Source: Fasciola hepatica (lineage: Eukaryota; Platyhelminthes; Trematoda; Plagiorchiida; Fasciolidae). From it: a DNA stretch of 64,000 bases. This document shows, piece after piece, positions 12,802 through 25,754 of the stretch (position 1 is the stretch's first letter; each line of letters begins with the position of its first letter). The position numbers were made by a program, and so were the translations under genes. The notes beneath the pieces are model-generated. The model did not search any database. It worked only from the letters and a program-made list of their open reading frames with translations, and was not told the DNA's origin. The stretch covers positions 1,171,001-1,235,000 of the forward strand of contig CANUEZ040000031.1 of NCBI GenBank assembly GCA_948099385.1. The letters run 5' to 3'.

Positions 12802-14106
12802 CTGGGTTGGCTCTTAATCACAATAAATTTTTATTCTCAACTTATTTGATAAACGCTTTCCCGTTTCGAGGAACCCACCAAGTGCGATGGTATCCAATGG
12901 CTTCCGATGGAATTTCCATCTCTCAATAAGCTAATTTTGTGGACCAGGAATTTGTGATTATTATGTGAATTATTTGATTGCAGATATAAGCAGCTGTGAA
13001 ACAAGGATCATTCGACCAAATTACCTTTACATTGGCTTACATGATGACATATAAACACGACAGCTGAACCAAAAGAGACCGACAATAATAGCACCATAAG
13101 GATGTCTGGAAGGGTACCTACTGAACAATTTAGGGATTTTAATTCATGCTGAAATCTGTATTCTTTTTACTTTTCTGAAAAAAGTGATCATATTTACAGC
13201 CTCATTTGTTGACCTCATGTGCAAATCACTTCTGAGTCGTTTAGATAATTCACTGAATCTTAAAGATTTTTGCCGCTTCTTCGATTTGTAAAAAGGCGAA
13301 AGAATCAATGGGAAGTTGTGATAAGAGGATGTGTTTGTGTGCGATGCCATTGAGATATGGAGCTACCGTGTTACCAACAAAAATCAATTATTCAGTAGCC
13401 CTCTCATTAGCTGGGACGACCAAATGAGTTGGATTGAATCTGAGGTAACGGTAAAAAACCGAGGAACTACATGAACCTGGCTCACGAGAAGACTTCACGT
13501 AATCCGAAGAATCCGGGGGACCAACGAGATGCATCCACCGTATTGAATAAATACATTACCAATTGAAGGGAAAGATTTTGCCAGTAGATATTTGCAATAT
13601 GTTCACCATTTTTTCTTGGTGCATCGTTCTATACTTATTCAGGTTTCTAACTAGAAGTTTATGTGAACACTCCATTTCACACATCCGTTCGTGATTCCGA
13701 ATGCTTCACATAGGAATATGTTCAGTGCCATTGCCAAACCAGTTCGATGCATCTCTAATAATAGTATCGAATAGTCAAACTCCAGTGCGGATTTTCTATA
13801 TTTATTCAGAGAATTTCCACCATTTCCCCACATATCATTACTTTTCAAACATTCACTGGCAAAGATAAACAGCTGACATATCTGAAACCAGCTGGTTGGG
13901 GGTAAACCGTTCAAATAAATAAGGAACCGGGTTTTTTGGATGTTCCAATGATAGCCATATTTTAACTGACTACTGGAAGCCTTCAGCAGTATCTAGCCAA
14001 GTTCTGATATACAATTAGACCGACTAACGAGGAGGCCAAATACGTCCGGGTGGACCTGATGAACCACTGTTTTGGGACCGGACAAGCTATCGCTCCATGG
14101 GAACAG
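12802..14106 (-). other. Unassigned, with possible minus-strand exon-like stretches
   Basis: Two stretches have acceptor-like and donor-like ends: 13881 to about 13668 (after a TTTCAG) and 13278-13171 (ending at GTAAAAAG). Their reading phases do not join cleanly to the candidate exons on either side, so I do not propose a gene model. The rest shows nothing. Confidence 0.15.
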
Positions 14107-14505
14107 TTACTCTCCTTTTATCAAAACATTTCCCCGGTGGAACCGTGCAACAACTGTCAAAATCGAAAGAAACAGTACATCAACTTTATATGAATCGAAG
14201 TTTGAAAAAACTAAGGCGGACAAAGAGGCATCTGCCAATTCAGCTCCAAAATTTGTTTTTTGTTGGAACGAATCTATCAGTTCTCTGCAGATTACTGTGA
14301 TGCCTTTGCGCTTATCATTGGACACTTAATGAATACTTCATACCTAGTCAGCGATCGGTACCATCATCAAGAAGGCTTTCCCTATCAGTTCTGAGTTTTG
14401 CCATGACAAGATCAGCATCGTTAGGAAAAAGAAGACTGCAAATTTCATCGTAATTCTGTTTTTTGCAGATCGTGGAATACTTGTCAAAAATAGCCCAAGT
14501 GTCGG
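14107..14505 (-). other. Candidate exon pair separated by a 37-bp intron
   Basis: Minus-strand stretch 14505-14362 is open for 48 codons. It is followed by a 37-bp GT-AG interval (14361-14325), after which a second open stretch runs from 14324 to a stop at 14107. Removing the interval joins the frames without a stop. No domain recognised. The acceptor before 14505 has a poor pyrimidine tract, and a possible SINE head sits just upstream. Confidence 0.2.
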
Positions 14506-14513
14506 CTTAACTG

Positions 14514-14605
14514 GTTAATTAGTTGCCTAAGTTCAGTGGCTTGAAATGCAATTCTCGTTTCGTCACCCCGCAGTTTGAGCCTTGATTCAATCCCGTTCCC
14601 CAGTC
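14514..14605 (+). repeat. Possible tRNA-derived SINE head
   Basis: The plus strand shows an A-box-like TAAGTTCAGTGG near 14527 and a B-box-like GATTCAATCCC near 14584, as in RNA polymerase III promoters of tRNA-derived SINEs. The spacing (about 57 nt) is longer than in a tRNA and no full cloverleaf forms. No body or tail was delimited. Confidence 0.3.
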
Positions 14606-15374
14606 ATGGAAAGTATCTTATGTATTTTGTTTGCAGCATTTTGTTTTATATCCTGTTTTCGTTTTAGTGCCAAAACAATCATTCTCCGGTGTCAGTACAA
14701 CAGTCAAGTTCCGTGTTGTGCAACAAGACAAACACAGTAGAACTGTTACAAAAAGATTACCAAATACAGAAATTTGCTTGTGTTTCTAAAGTGTATTACT
14801 CAATATACGAAACTTCTGTAAATTCAAGAGAGAATATGTACCATATATAGAATTATGGGTGTGCATTCGTAAGCTGATCTGTAGCATTATCCCTTGAACT
14901 CAGTTACTGTTCATCGTTTTCCACAATCGTTCTTAGCTAGGCTTATATCACGGATCCCAATACGTTATTGACGAGCTTTACTGGTATCGGATGCTTCAGC
15001 ATTTAGCCCCGTTTTATTTCAAAAACAATGTAGATAAAGTGCAGCCATTCTTTTCTTTGACACTGGCAATATATTCTTGATGCCGTCTACTGAAGAGCTA
15101 CTAGAAACCGTTTGTAAAACAATGAAGTACCCGGGTATTCTCAAATCGAGGAACAATAACTGAAAAATGGATGTGCCTTCGATGATACGCTGATCATTCT
15201 CCTACCAGCACACAATTTACACGTTCGCATGAGCCTAGTAAAGCTGTTCTGCGTCGACGAACATCCCAGGGTTCCTCTCTTCCGGGGCTTCTTATTTCTG
15301 TTGGTTAAACAATCAATTTACTATACTCCCGAAGTGTGAAGATAGCTCTACTGCTTTCTGAAAGATTAGCTTAC

Positions 15375-15552
15375 GGCCTCCACATCAATATAAATATTGG
15401 CTTGTAAAACCATGAGTTTTTGCTCATCGATATATTGGATTATATTTTTGAATTTTGAATCCAAGTTGCTAATGAATGATTGTTTTCCACCGTTCATCAG
15501 CTGCAGGCAGATAGTGCTTCCTTCGAAAATCTGACAGATCAATCTCTTTCCA
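15375..15552 (-). other. Weak candidate exon with a consensus donor
   Basis: Minus-strand open stretch of 59 codons starting after an AATCAGCAG acceptor and ending at GTAAGC, a good donor. The surrounding frame closes soon on both sides. No family recognised. It could belong with the candidates at 12.5-14.5 kb, but the connecting phases were not established. Confidence 0.2.
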
Positions 15553-16903
15553 CTGCTGATTTGTTTGGGATTGCCCGAATCGATAGGTAATGAAAGAAAT
15601 TAGATCACCCTTTTAAAGATTGGGAAAAATTGTCCATGAGGCCTCGGAAATGATTTTTTTTATAGAAGCCGATGCGCCACAGGATTAGACTGTTGTTGAC
15701 ATTTTACTAGCGGTGGACGATCATTAAGTATCTACTAGTGTTTAGTAACTGACCAGAGAATATGATAAAATAACTGAATTTATCTGACAAATCGATACCA
15801 CACAAAGCAACAAATGTCTACATGATTTCTAAAACGTTGCAATCAACCTGCGAGCGCACCATTTGGTCAGTATATCTTCTAGGAATATTCCGTTTTTTCA
15901 CAGTCGCCCGTCCACGAAGCGTTTGTGAGTGATCAATTGTTGTCGAACGCCACAAAGAACCGGAAAACCTCTGCTTCATTGGCACTCAAAAATACAAAAT
16001 AAACACACTGGCTTGAAGCCCGTGATGATTTCGTGATGATTTTGACCAACCACGTAGGTTTTCGGTACGTGGTTTCATCCACAATTCAAAGGATCCCTAG
16101 AAAGTACCGAAAAGTGCCAAAGCATTAATCTGTTGTATGAACCACAAAGTTATCAATTTACCCAGGAGGAACTGGATTCACGTTGATGAACACAACTTTC
16201 CGGGTTCACATATATGCTCTTTGCTTAAACGGCCACGAAATATGTATGCTTTTGTGTTGGATTTACAGTTCGTGAAAGCAAATGAACATTTATTTTCACG
16301 ATATTTTCCACCCACTAGGTACTAGGCAAGGAACCAAGGTAATCTTTATTGCGTGGGGTCAAGTGGGTTCATTTCATTTTGGTATGTCTTACATGGCATC
16401 TACATCACGTGGAGAAGTGTCTGACAACACTGTCCAGTTCTTTCAGTGCAAGCAAGTGCACACACTCATTTTCATGTGTCCTGATCGGTGGATACTGACG
16501 CTAGCTGGTCACTGAGAAATGCAAGACCAAACAGGCAGATCGAGGACTGGTTCGCAGAAGGAAAGAAGTGTTTGCCATTGTCTGTGAAACACCGCAAATG
16601 TTATCAATAAATTATACGGGAGAAAACGTTTGAATCAAACAATTGTATCACTTTAGGAGGTAAGTTGAGATCGAAACATCATGAATATTGGAAGAGTAAC
16701 AAGATTCGGCAAACAGAATTCACGGAAGCATCTTTTGCAAACAGGGAAAAAGAAGGGAACAAAAAGTGCTATGATAACGACTCTAATCAGTATAATTTCC
16801 TATGCAATGTGAATAATCAAACCATCACTGGAAAATCACGAAAGCACTGTAGAGCTCTCTCATGCTTTTTAGAAATCGTCATCGATGCAAATCTACCAGC
16901 CCA
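15553..16903. other. Unassigned
   Basis: No gene recognised on either strand. It holds a short tandem duplication of an 11-bp unit around 16021-16042 and a 9-bp hairpin at 16048-16074; both are within chance expectation. Confidence 0.4.
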
Positions 16904-16966
16904 CCAATAGGAATCGAAACCGGGTGAGCGATTGCAAATCGATGACCTAAACACCAGACCCTATGG
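16904..16966 (-). repeat. tRNA-like SINE head with A and B boxes
   Basis: On the minus strand CCATAGG (16966-16960) can pair with CCTATTGG (16911-16904) as an acceptor-like stem with one bulge. Between them lie an A-box-like TGGTGTTTAGG and a B-box GGTTTCGATTCC (16921-16910). The element is shorter than a real tRNA and the T arm overlaps the 3' acceptor side, so it is not a functional tRNA. This is the pattern of a tRNA-derived SINE promoter region. A 9-bp inverted repeat (16878-16886 and 16938-16946) overlaps it. The SINE body was not delimited. Confidence 0.5.
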
Positions 16967-17689
16967 CATGGCTCTCTACTATTTATTGGTCTTATACTCT
17001 GGAGTTGTATGTTAGCAGACTACTTCTCACATAACTTTTGACACATTATATCTATGTATTTTATGTAGGGGCCCTAGTATACTGAAGGCATTTCTTCGAA
17101 CAACCTGCAATCACTCGAGCTCATGTAGTAGGGGATAATAAGGGAATCACGATTATTCCGAAGGTACTTTTATTGAAAAAGCATGAGTTACAGAAAGGTG
17201 AAGATTGTAGACCGGAACAAGGAGAAGTAGATGTAAAAAATGCAATAATTATGACATTGTACATTCTAACAGGTAAAGATGGATTTCGAATGCCACAGCA
17301 AAAAATCACAAACAATTGTTGGGTGAATGTCGTACGTTTTCTGTCTTAGGTGATTTGTATGTATCATTGCTCACGATCTTACAATTCCTTGTGACTGTTG
17401 ATAACTGAAAGTGTTCTAGTACAATGATCGATTAGTATATTGCACTTTGATTTACAGTCACTTCAGTGACATAAACATTCAGTATCACTTTTGAACTATC
17501 ACAACCCAAATTAACTACCGTCATGCACTGGTTTAGATTTCGGCTGCGGGGTCAACCAATCTCAGAGCTTCATCCGTTGGCTCTATTTCGAATCAGTTTT
17601 GTCTCATTAGACACAATCAGCTATCGTGTAGAACAGTCGAAGTGCTAGGTTGGCCAAGTTGAAAGATAATGTACTTGTCAAGTTGTGGT

Positions 17690-19280
17690 TTCTTATTTGA
17701 GTACTCAAGCAAAATGGGATGAAATGAGATGGATGATGGAAGAAATCAAACAAGTAAGAGTCACCATTGATAATTCGAACGCGGATGTGGACCTTGAATG
17801 AAACGTCATTCGAAGTATACTTGAATCTGGTTACGGTGCCTTATGTTATCTTTGATTTCTATCCAGCTCATCAAAATCAATGTATTTTTATTTTTACAAA
17901 GTGACTTGACATCTTTAAAAACCATCTTGATTCCAAAGTTGGAGTTGACTGCGGCTCAGTCTTCCGCTGAAATAGCAGAAACGACCAAAATAGAAGTGGA
18001 CCTAAGGTTGCCTTACGTTTACTTTTGAGCTGACTCTATGTAGTTCTTTATTGGGCAAACTGCGACGAAGATATTTTTTGCTGCAATTTTCGCAAATAAA
18101 GTTTCAACACATGTTCCTCTTTGTTTCCCAGACAATGAATGTGGAAATCGACAAGAAGGTTAGTCAATTACTGAAGTATGTTCAAATGTTTGCTGGTACT
18201 CGAGAGCCACTGAACCAAACTTTGGATCTCTCGTCGATGTTCAAACTGAACTGTTGGAGACCAATATGCCCACCGCGGGTAATACTGCAAACCGCAGCTA
18301 ATTTCAGTCATCCATCGAACGATGTTCGTCCTAGAAAAATGAGGAGTGGCGTGGGCCCCGAGGTGAAAACGATAAATGCTTGATATCTCTAAAGGGTCAT
18401 GCGACCTTCACTACTGGCGGGTTATCCAACAGTTAAAGAGCGATTATGAGGCTCGTGTAAGTGGAGTGTTTTCTTGAACGAATCAAAATGAATGTATCGG
18501 AAAAATTTCCCCCGGGTTTCACTTGTACACTGTCCTATCCGAAAACGGTTCCCACTCTGATGGACCAGGTACAGTTCGTAGGAGGCAGGCTGGGATGGCC
18601 CGCTTTATTGCTTGAGTCAATTCATCCCCGATTTTACTAAATGCAAGGTAGGCCAACGGAACGATTGTGAGATACTCATGTAAATTGAAGGCCTAATCGG
18701 CCGTTTACAAGTCTTGGTTACCGTCTCAATCAAATTTCGGATTGTGAAGAGAATGTCACTTGTGCAACACATTTATTGGAAGGGGCTTACGCTTATGTAG
18801 ATAAGCCTGAAGTTTGCGTTCGCAGTACATGGCTTTATTACCTCTGAAGCATCCGGTTGTGCATTTGTGCATGTGTGTCAACTATTTTGGATCTTTCTAT
18901 GTGAAATGCAGCAGATATGGACGTGAACACCACGAATATTTTTCTGCCTACATGAATGCGCGGGTGGCAAACATCAACGGTGCACATTCGCCTTCCATGA
19001 ATTCATTCTCGGAACCATAGTACGATGAACAGCGTGAAGGGTGAGCTCATTGTGAAGTTCTGCAGCAAAGAAATACTTTTCAATGGAGGGACTGTTGAGT
19101 TCGGAACTGGAACCACAGTTTCCATCTCAAAATAGAATCTGACTTTCCTTATCAAAAAGTAAGATTGTATATTGTTACAGACTTCTCAAACCATACCCCA
19201 TGGGAGGATTTTCGTAGTATATTATACGTTCTCAACAGCGTGTTTTTACTACAAGAGCTCAAGGTTTACAGACATCGCTA
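17690..19280 (+). mobile_element. BEL/Pao LTR-retrotransposon remnant: RT end, RNase H and integrase
   Basis: Blocks occur in BEL/Pao pol order on the plus strand. The end of the RT is near 17710-17750 (WDEM...). The RNase H entry SGYGALCYL follows at 17825-17851, then LIPKLELTAAQ around 17925-17962 and a DS motif further on (ADSM), a combination typical of BEL/Pao RNase H. The linker and integrase start VGGRL lies at 18578-18592, followed by ESIHP. The integrase core VNYFGSFYVKC starts at 18877. A late integrase block with LNSVFLLQEL lies at 19230-19259. Stops and frame changes lie between blocks, and the first integrase core aspartate (normally DYFG) is Asn. Gag, protease, most of the RT and both LTRs were not found. 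A dead copy. Confidence 0.8.
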
Positions 19281-22200
19281 CCCTTTTTCACAGAGACGAA
19301 AGTTCTACTTAGCCGTCACCATCTCAAGCCTTTGGCGGAGGAGGCGGAGGACCGCGAAGCGTTGATACGTAGCTTATTGCTCTTTAGTAATTAAAAGGTC
19401 TTCAATGAAAGGAATTCTTAGCGTGTCCATGTGAGCCGATGGTGATGATCAGAGATTTCAGGAGATAGGCCCAAGAGACTTTTGAAACTTGTATATGTGG
19501 ACTTAGTAAGTTAAAGTCAGATGTTGGAAGGAAATGAAGACCTAGAACCAGGCAACGAGCTTTTTTCAATTATTGAGATTTCAATCAGTAGCTGATTTGC
19601 CCATCAAAAGGGATCGAAGTGCTTCCTGAAAAGAGTGGTTTGACGGAGTAGGTGATAACTCATACGTTTCTCAGGGTCTTTTAACAATTACGTGCATAAG
19701 GTTTGTTTTTTGGAAGAAAGGCACAATTGGGATGACCTCGACATTTACTCCGTCCATACGATATTTAATTCCATAGAGTAGTAGTACGCTTCTTCATTCA
19801 CCTTTCACCGATAGTGATTTCGCAAGTAAGTTTTACTGCTGAAGTGAATTATTCCATATATCTATATTTTCTGCTTTGCGTCTAATAAACTCATTGTTGT
19901 TCAAAATGGTTTTTTTGGTCACTGGCAGCATATAATTGGTTATGGTACATGTCCTGGCGTTGATTACTGTAAACGCCGTACGTTTATTTTGTTTGACGTG
20001 GTTGGGTCTGCGAAGACTTCGATGTCACCGAGTTCATGCATGAAGACAGAATTGCGTTGGTTACACAAGTTCACAAGTTCTGTAATCTTCCTTTTGGACC
20101 TACGTGTTCTGTCATGGACGGCTAGTTTCTCAAAGCATCCGTAGTGTCATTTGACGTTTAGATTGGTTATTCGTTCTCAGCTTTGCTATATCATGTGGTC
20201 CATGTCTCGGTGGAATTCAGAAAGTTCATGACTGCTCAACCACCAACAAAGCCGATCGTGTTTGCCTGCTCAAAAGAAACGATAAAGGCGGTGAAAGGTA
20301 TCTGCAATCGAAAACCTAATTTTTTGTTTCAAGGCTTATTTATTTTCAAGATTGATGATATGCATGTGAACCAGACGTGAGAAACAATGTTGGTAAAACG
20401 TTGAGAACATAGAAAACTCCAAAATGTTGTGACTGAACCGTTTCTTTCCAAGTTTGCACAGTAGAATGGTGTTCACTGTTACAACATTCGTTATGAACAG
20501 TTCTGCGACAACAAGTACAAGTTGTCGGACGATGGATTCATCTATGTCTTGTTGCAATTTCGAGTCGCTAGCATCTTTTTCTCTTATCAAAGTGTTGACT
20601 GAAGTAAAACACTATTTATGAAATAAGACCGTGTTGCTATGCATGCATATCACAGTAAAGTGCATAATCAATAGCGCAAGAGGCCGACAGATAATGAACA
20701 ATGAAATGGACCTATACAATGTAAAGGGTCTGACCATTTCATTAGTGACTTTAAAAGGGTAGTGGATAAACGATGAGGTCACCAATGAATGAGGTTATAT
20801 ACTCACAACCGAAGCAACTTTCTGTGTTATCTCAACTAGCATGGGTTCTCTGAATGATATACTGTCAATCGGGTTAGCATTTTCCCTCTTATTATGGGAC
20901 GATATTCACATACAAAGTCGTATTGTTCGTCCATTTTTTGTTTCTCGAAATTGATTACTTTTAAACTAATTGGTCGCCATTTTCTTTATCTGGTGGCCAA
21001 TTTTCCGCATCCCTGTTTCTTTTTACATGAACAAGTGATATTTCCCCCTCATAAACCCAAAAAACCTCTTGAGATCCGGCTTTTAAGTTGGTCAAGCTTG
21101 TATATTTATCTACAAGGACTCAGAAGAGGTAAATTTCCTGCTGAACGAAAGAAATCACCCGTCATTTGGCCAATCATTCTTTTGAATTTCTCCACAAGAA
21201 AGCAAGTCTCCTTAGCTTCGCAAATGATGGCATATTTTGATGCAAACTGATCAAAAACACCAGGCAGAGATTTTTGTATTTGTGTACTGTTTTACAATCT
21301 AGTGTATGACATCGAGGCTAATAATTTTAGCCCATGATGTTTGGCAATGACAACAAACGAGATATAAATTATGAATTACAAAGCTTGGATGCTCCTGTGA
21401 CCATCAGCTTCAGGTTTTTGCTTGAACCTTTTTGCATTATTTTTTGTTTGTGTCTTTGAGGGAAACAAGTCGGTGCATGGGCAACAACTGTTGGCCCTAG
21501 TTAGAACTGGGAGGATTTGAGCACGGAACCGAATAGCACGGTTTTTGTGATTACACTTCTTTGATTTCCAGTGTTCGCTGAAGAGACGGATTTTGGTGAA
21601 TCCAATTCAAAGAGATTGAGCATAAGGTCATGAGAATATCTTCGTGAGTCCTGTGTATGAGTTTACAAGTTACATGAAAGAAAAACTGATGAAAATATGG
21701 AGGAAGATGTGATGAAGTTTCCCACGTGAGTGCTTGGTGCATTCATGATGAGCCTATAATAACCCAAATTTTGCAAACATAGACTTTCATCAATTTGGTC
21801 CTACCTCAGTGACCTAACATTAGGACCCCCCATTCTTGTCATTCTGATAAATTTTCACCCACTTCAAACTTTTCCTAATTTCAATGGGTACGTTCTAGAT
21901 TATACAACTTCTCTCTGGCTGAAACACGTACGCGTACGAAAGCAGTAAAAAAGAGGTAAGGATTCATTGTGCTAACAATGTTTCTGACTTCCGTTTTCAA
22001 GTTTGAGACGGATAACTGTTGTTTTCCAGGCTACTCCTGCTCCGTCGATAAACAGTTTATGCCGGGAGAAAGGCGCAGTTAGAAATGGAGCATCGGTAAA
22101 AATCTATGTAGAGTAAGATAACTAACGAGTAAATTATCACTTCACATCTGCAGACTGTCTTACGCAGCAGACAATGTCAAAAATGAAAAGCTCCTGGTAG

Positions 22201-23484
22201 GCACACAAATAATAATAGCATTCACGAATATTAGCAACATATTAATTATCAACTCCTATTTACAGTCGGATGAAAAATAATACGACCATCAGTCTTCGTT
22301 TAATATTTGCTCCTTGAAAGATCTAATAGGTCGCAACTTTGGTAAACGAGTAGAGCTGCGTTCAGCAGGAAGAACTCACCCATGTTTTGTTTGTACTCAA
22401 GTTCACAGGTGACTGACGGTATCAGTGCAATTTTTGATTTCATTTGTTGTGAATAAGTCGCGATTCACTAAGTCACGAAGGGGATGGTATACTAACCTCC
22501 TGCAGTGATGGAAGCTACTGACGAGGAAAACAAATGACGTATTACAAATAGCACTTAGGCAAAATTACCAAACGAGTTTATACTTTTGTGTCTCTAGCAA
22601 TAAAGTTTCCAAAAGATCAGTACGAACAAGTAACTAAACAGCTAAACTAACCGAATTTATTATTTTATCCGTACTTGTCACCGCGTCCGGTTTTAATTAT
22701 TTGATACATTTTGGTGAGTAAACCGAAATCAAATTTTACAAATTGAGCGTGTACCGTTCGGGAGCGCTTATATTACTCGATAAATACTCCCCTGTGGCCA
22801 CTTTTAGATTGCTTATAAACAAACCAATTGCAATTTTGATATTAGCGCTTTTTCAGCCCGTATCAGCAAAGACTGGAAGATTAGTTTACCTGGAAGGTTA
22901 GTTCGTTTATTCTTCTTCTTTGTGAGCCCTCGTACACCGTGAATTTGACTGATGTGTTCGTCCCGCCCCAGTAATGGCGGACTCGATTGAATATTTGACC
23001 AACGTCACTTAGAGCACACTCGGGTTTCCGAACATCCAAAGTTTTAGGCAATAATTCAGTAGTGCTTCAAGATGCTCTCCCATTATTTGCTTCCGTCGAA
23101 TGTTAGTTATGTATCTTCCAGTTCTCTGGCACATGTTTATTACATAACGCAAAAGTCACTTTTTGATACATTTTTCATACTCATGATTTAAAGATTCCTT
23201 ACCATAGTGCCTATTTCTTTGATTTATCGGCCTAAACAGGATTGGCTTTGAAAGTTTCTGAGAGTTTTCCAAGTTTTTTACTCCTTTTCGTTTGGCTTAT
23301 CAAAAATACCTATATTTTTTTCCACAAAGAAGCTTGTCAATTATTCAGAGATCCCTATAGATGCAAACTGTAAGGTGTCATCACATGGTTTAAGAACCGA
23401 AACACCCTTGTCTGTGTTTCCGTTGATCGATCAATTTTGCCTCTGCTCTATTGTGCTGTAGCTGTCCGTATTGCTCTACTGAAA
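19281..23484. other. Unassigned
   Basis: No gene, RNA or further BEL/Pao blocks recognised. The expected C-terminal integrase region and 3' LTR of the preceding element could lie just after 19280, but I could not identify them. Open frames reach 118 codons (20894-21250, +), compatible with chance. Confidence 0.4.
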
Positions 23485-25754
23485 AAATGGGGAAATTTAT
23501 CACCGAGCCCTGTCTGTTATCCATCGAGTCTCTTTCATCCAACTTCATGTTATACCTGATAATTTGTTTGAAACCTTTTTAGAAGCATCGAAGGAAACTC
23601 TTCCGAAATATTTTCAGACTTCGCTTAAGTAGGATAAATCTCTCTCCCAAAATAAAACCAGCTCGCCTCTACATATTCTGCATTACATTCCGTGTCATGG
23701 GGCAGTAATGTTTTCACAAGATTTGTCGCTGATAACATGAACTGAATCCTCACAAACCGAAAGGAGTTTCAGTTGAACTTCTAAGTAATGGATTACACGT
23801 CAGAATTCTTTTTCCGTTCCAGTATTTGAACTGACTACCAGGTGTAAATCGTTTTTTCCTGTCGCACACTTATGTCTTTGCGATAGTGAAACGAAATATG
23901 AATTTAATTTATAACTCACCATTAGCCGTTTCATGCGCAATTGAGAATAAGATTACACAAGGCTCTATCGAGTAGACATTCTCAGACTTGGGCATACCAA
24001 AGAATGCAACAGGTAGCGCGTTGCTCTTTCGTTGCAGTAGTTGTATGCAACAAGACCATATGCCTTGATATTGGACGGGATGAATGTTATATTTAAAGAG
24101 TCCCACTAGCGTCAGTTTCCTCATATTATGTACAGTTCATGCGATGAAATATAACCCGGAGTTCACATCGGTATGCTGCAGTTAGGATGAGCTGTTGAGT
24201 GGGAAATAAACATCAAAATTTGGTGGATGGAAGGTTCAATAGAGACGTGTTTACACAACTCAAAATATCATCTTGAATATTTGCCCCAAAAAGGTGGATT
24301 TTGAAAACAAACTGGCAAGATTCTAATACACATTATGAATGACCTAAGATAAGCCAAGAAAGCAACTGGGTTTTTAATCAGGAGTGAACTGGAAATCTGG
24401 TTCCAAGGACGTTTTTCCGAAATACTGTGATTTCCAATTCCAGTAAGCTTCTGGTGGGTAAAAATCAATCCAAATTTGATTTTATTGTCGAAGAAACATC
24501 TTTTTTCTGCTTTATCAGATGTATTTGACCAGGGTCATGAAGGTAAGATTTAACCGTACTGCAGTTTAAGTGGATTAGATATTTCGGAGAAAAAAATGAG
24601 TGTTTCTATTTTCACACCGAAAGTTGGATTCTTCCAAAAGGAACCACTCTGAAATGAATATTTCTGCTGAATGCAAGTGAACAAGTCATTTTATTATTAA
24701 AGCGATCTGTTACGTGTAACGCGTTTCAGTTCTCGAATTTTTTTGAACACGTACATGAGCAACTGTTCCAAATAATATTGCCTATCGAGTTATTCTGATT
24801 TTGATCGGATGGAGGGTGCATTTATAGCGGGTTCATTTTCCGAATCGAAGGGCAATTTTTCGATAATTATTTCGTCGTTCTACCCTGTTGACCTTCAGAA
24901 CGAGAATATATGCTCCCAAACATGGGTTTTCGACAAAAGTAATATAGCTTCAATTTTAAATGGTGGAAATAAAAATTGTCCGCTTTCCTGATTCTGAAAT
25001 TTAACTAAGCTAACCGAAAAAATTATGGAAGAATCACTGTATGACTCACAAGACGGACTTTTTGATCTTGCTTGCTATATTCCATTTAAATAAGATTACC
25101 AATTTTGATATGCTGCAGTATTGGGACGATTGTATATAGCAGTACCGAGTGGGTATACGTAATGAGCAGCTATAAATGCGAAACCGGATGTGTTTTTTCA
25201 GGGAAATTTTTTTCCTGTCAGTCAGGACCTACATCCGCATTACTCATAATAAACATGTCGTCTACACCTTCCAAAATGGCAACATTCCTGTTTTTTAATT
25301 TTTTCACACAAAAATAAGACCTCTTAAGGTGGTTATTTTTTATTCGGACCGCTGTAGCAAGCGAAGCCTCCAAACATTGTTTTTGTGAAAGAAAGGATCA
25401 CAGCCACTGATATTCGAGACGCTGAATAGCTGGTCCAAATTTGCTCCGGACCATAGCCATTCTGATTGGTTGACAGGTGATACAACCGGCCACCACTTGA
25501 CGGAATACTTTTTAGTCATATCCACAGATCAGTGGGCTCGAACTTTTACCTTTTTCTGCTGCACACGCTATCCGCTAGTGTGACTAGGTCCCCTGTCGTA
25601 GCATGGGTCGGAACCCAAAACACAATACTTATTGGCCTGGAACATTTTGTGTCCAAGAAAACACGCTGTCGCTGAAACCCACCGACGTTTTAAGACAAAG
25701 ACTTCAGCAAAATATGCCGCCGTATCTTTCCTTTAGGCTGGATACGTTGACTGT
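23485..25754 (+). repeat. Inverted repeat arm A (2270 bp), probably the source copy
   Basis: Reads base for base as the reverse complement of 27455-29724 without indels: paired positions always sum to 53209. The only differences I found are at 25733-25734 versus 27475-27476. Every open frame inside it is mirrored exactly in the other arm. It carries no transposon terminal repeats, target duplications or coding motif I recognise. An open frame (25603-25830) continues across its right end into the spacer, weakly suggesting that this is the original copy and the other arm the derived one. Confidence 0.97.

Noticed and set aside
16048..16074. 9-bp hairpin with 9-nt loop
   Set aside because: A few such hairpins are expected by chance in 64 kb, and nothing functional adjoins it.
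17127..17345. BEL/Pao-like C-terminal integrase fragment (VVGDNKG..., GKDGFRM)
   Set aside because: It lies before the RNase H, the wrong order for the same element, and the similarity is too weak to claim a second copy.
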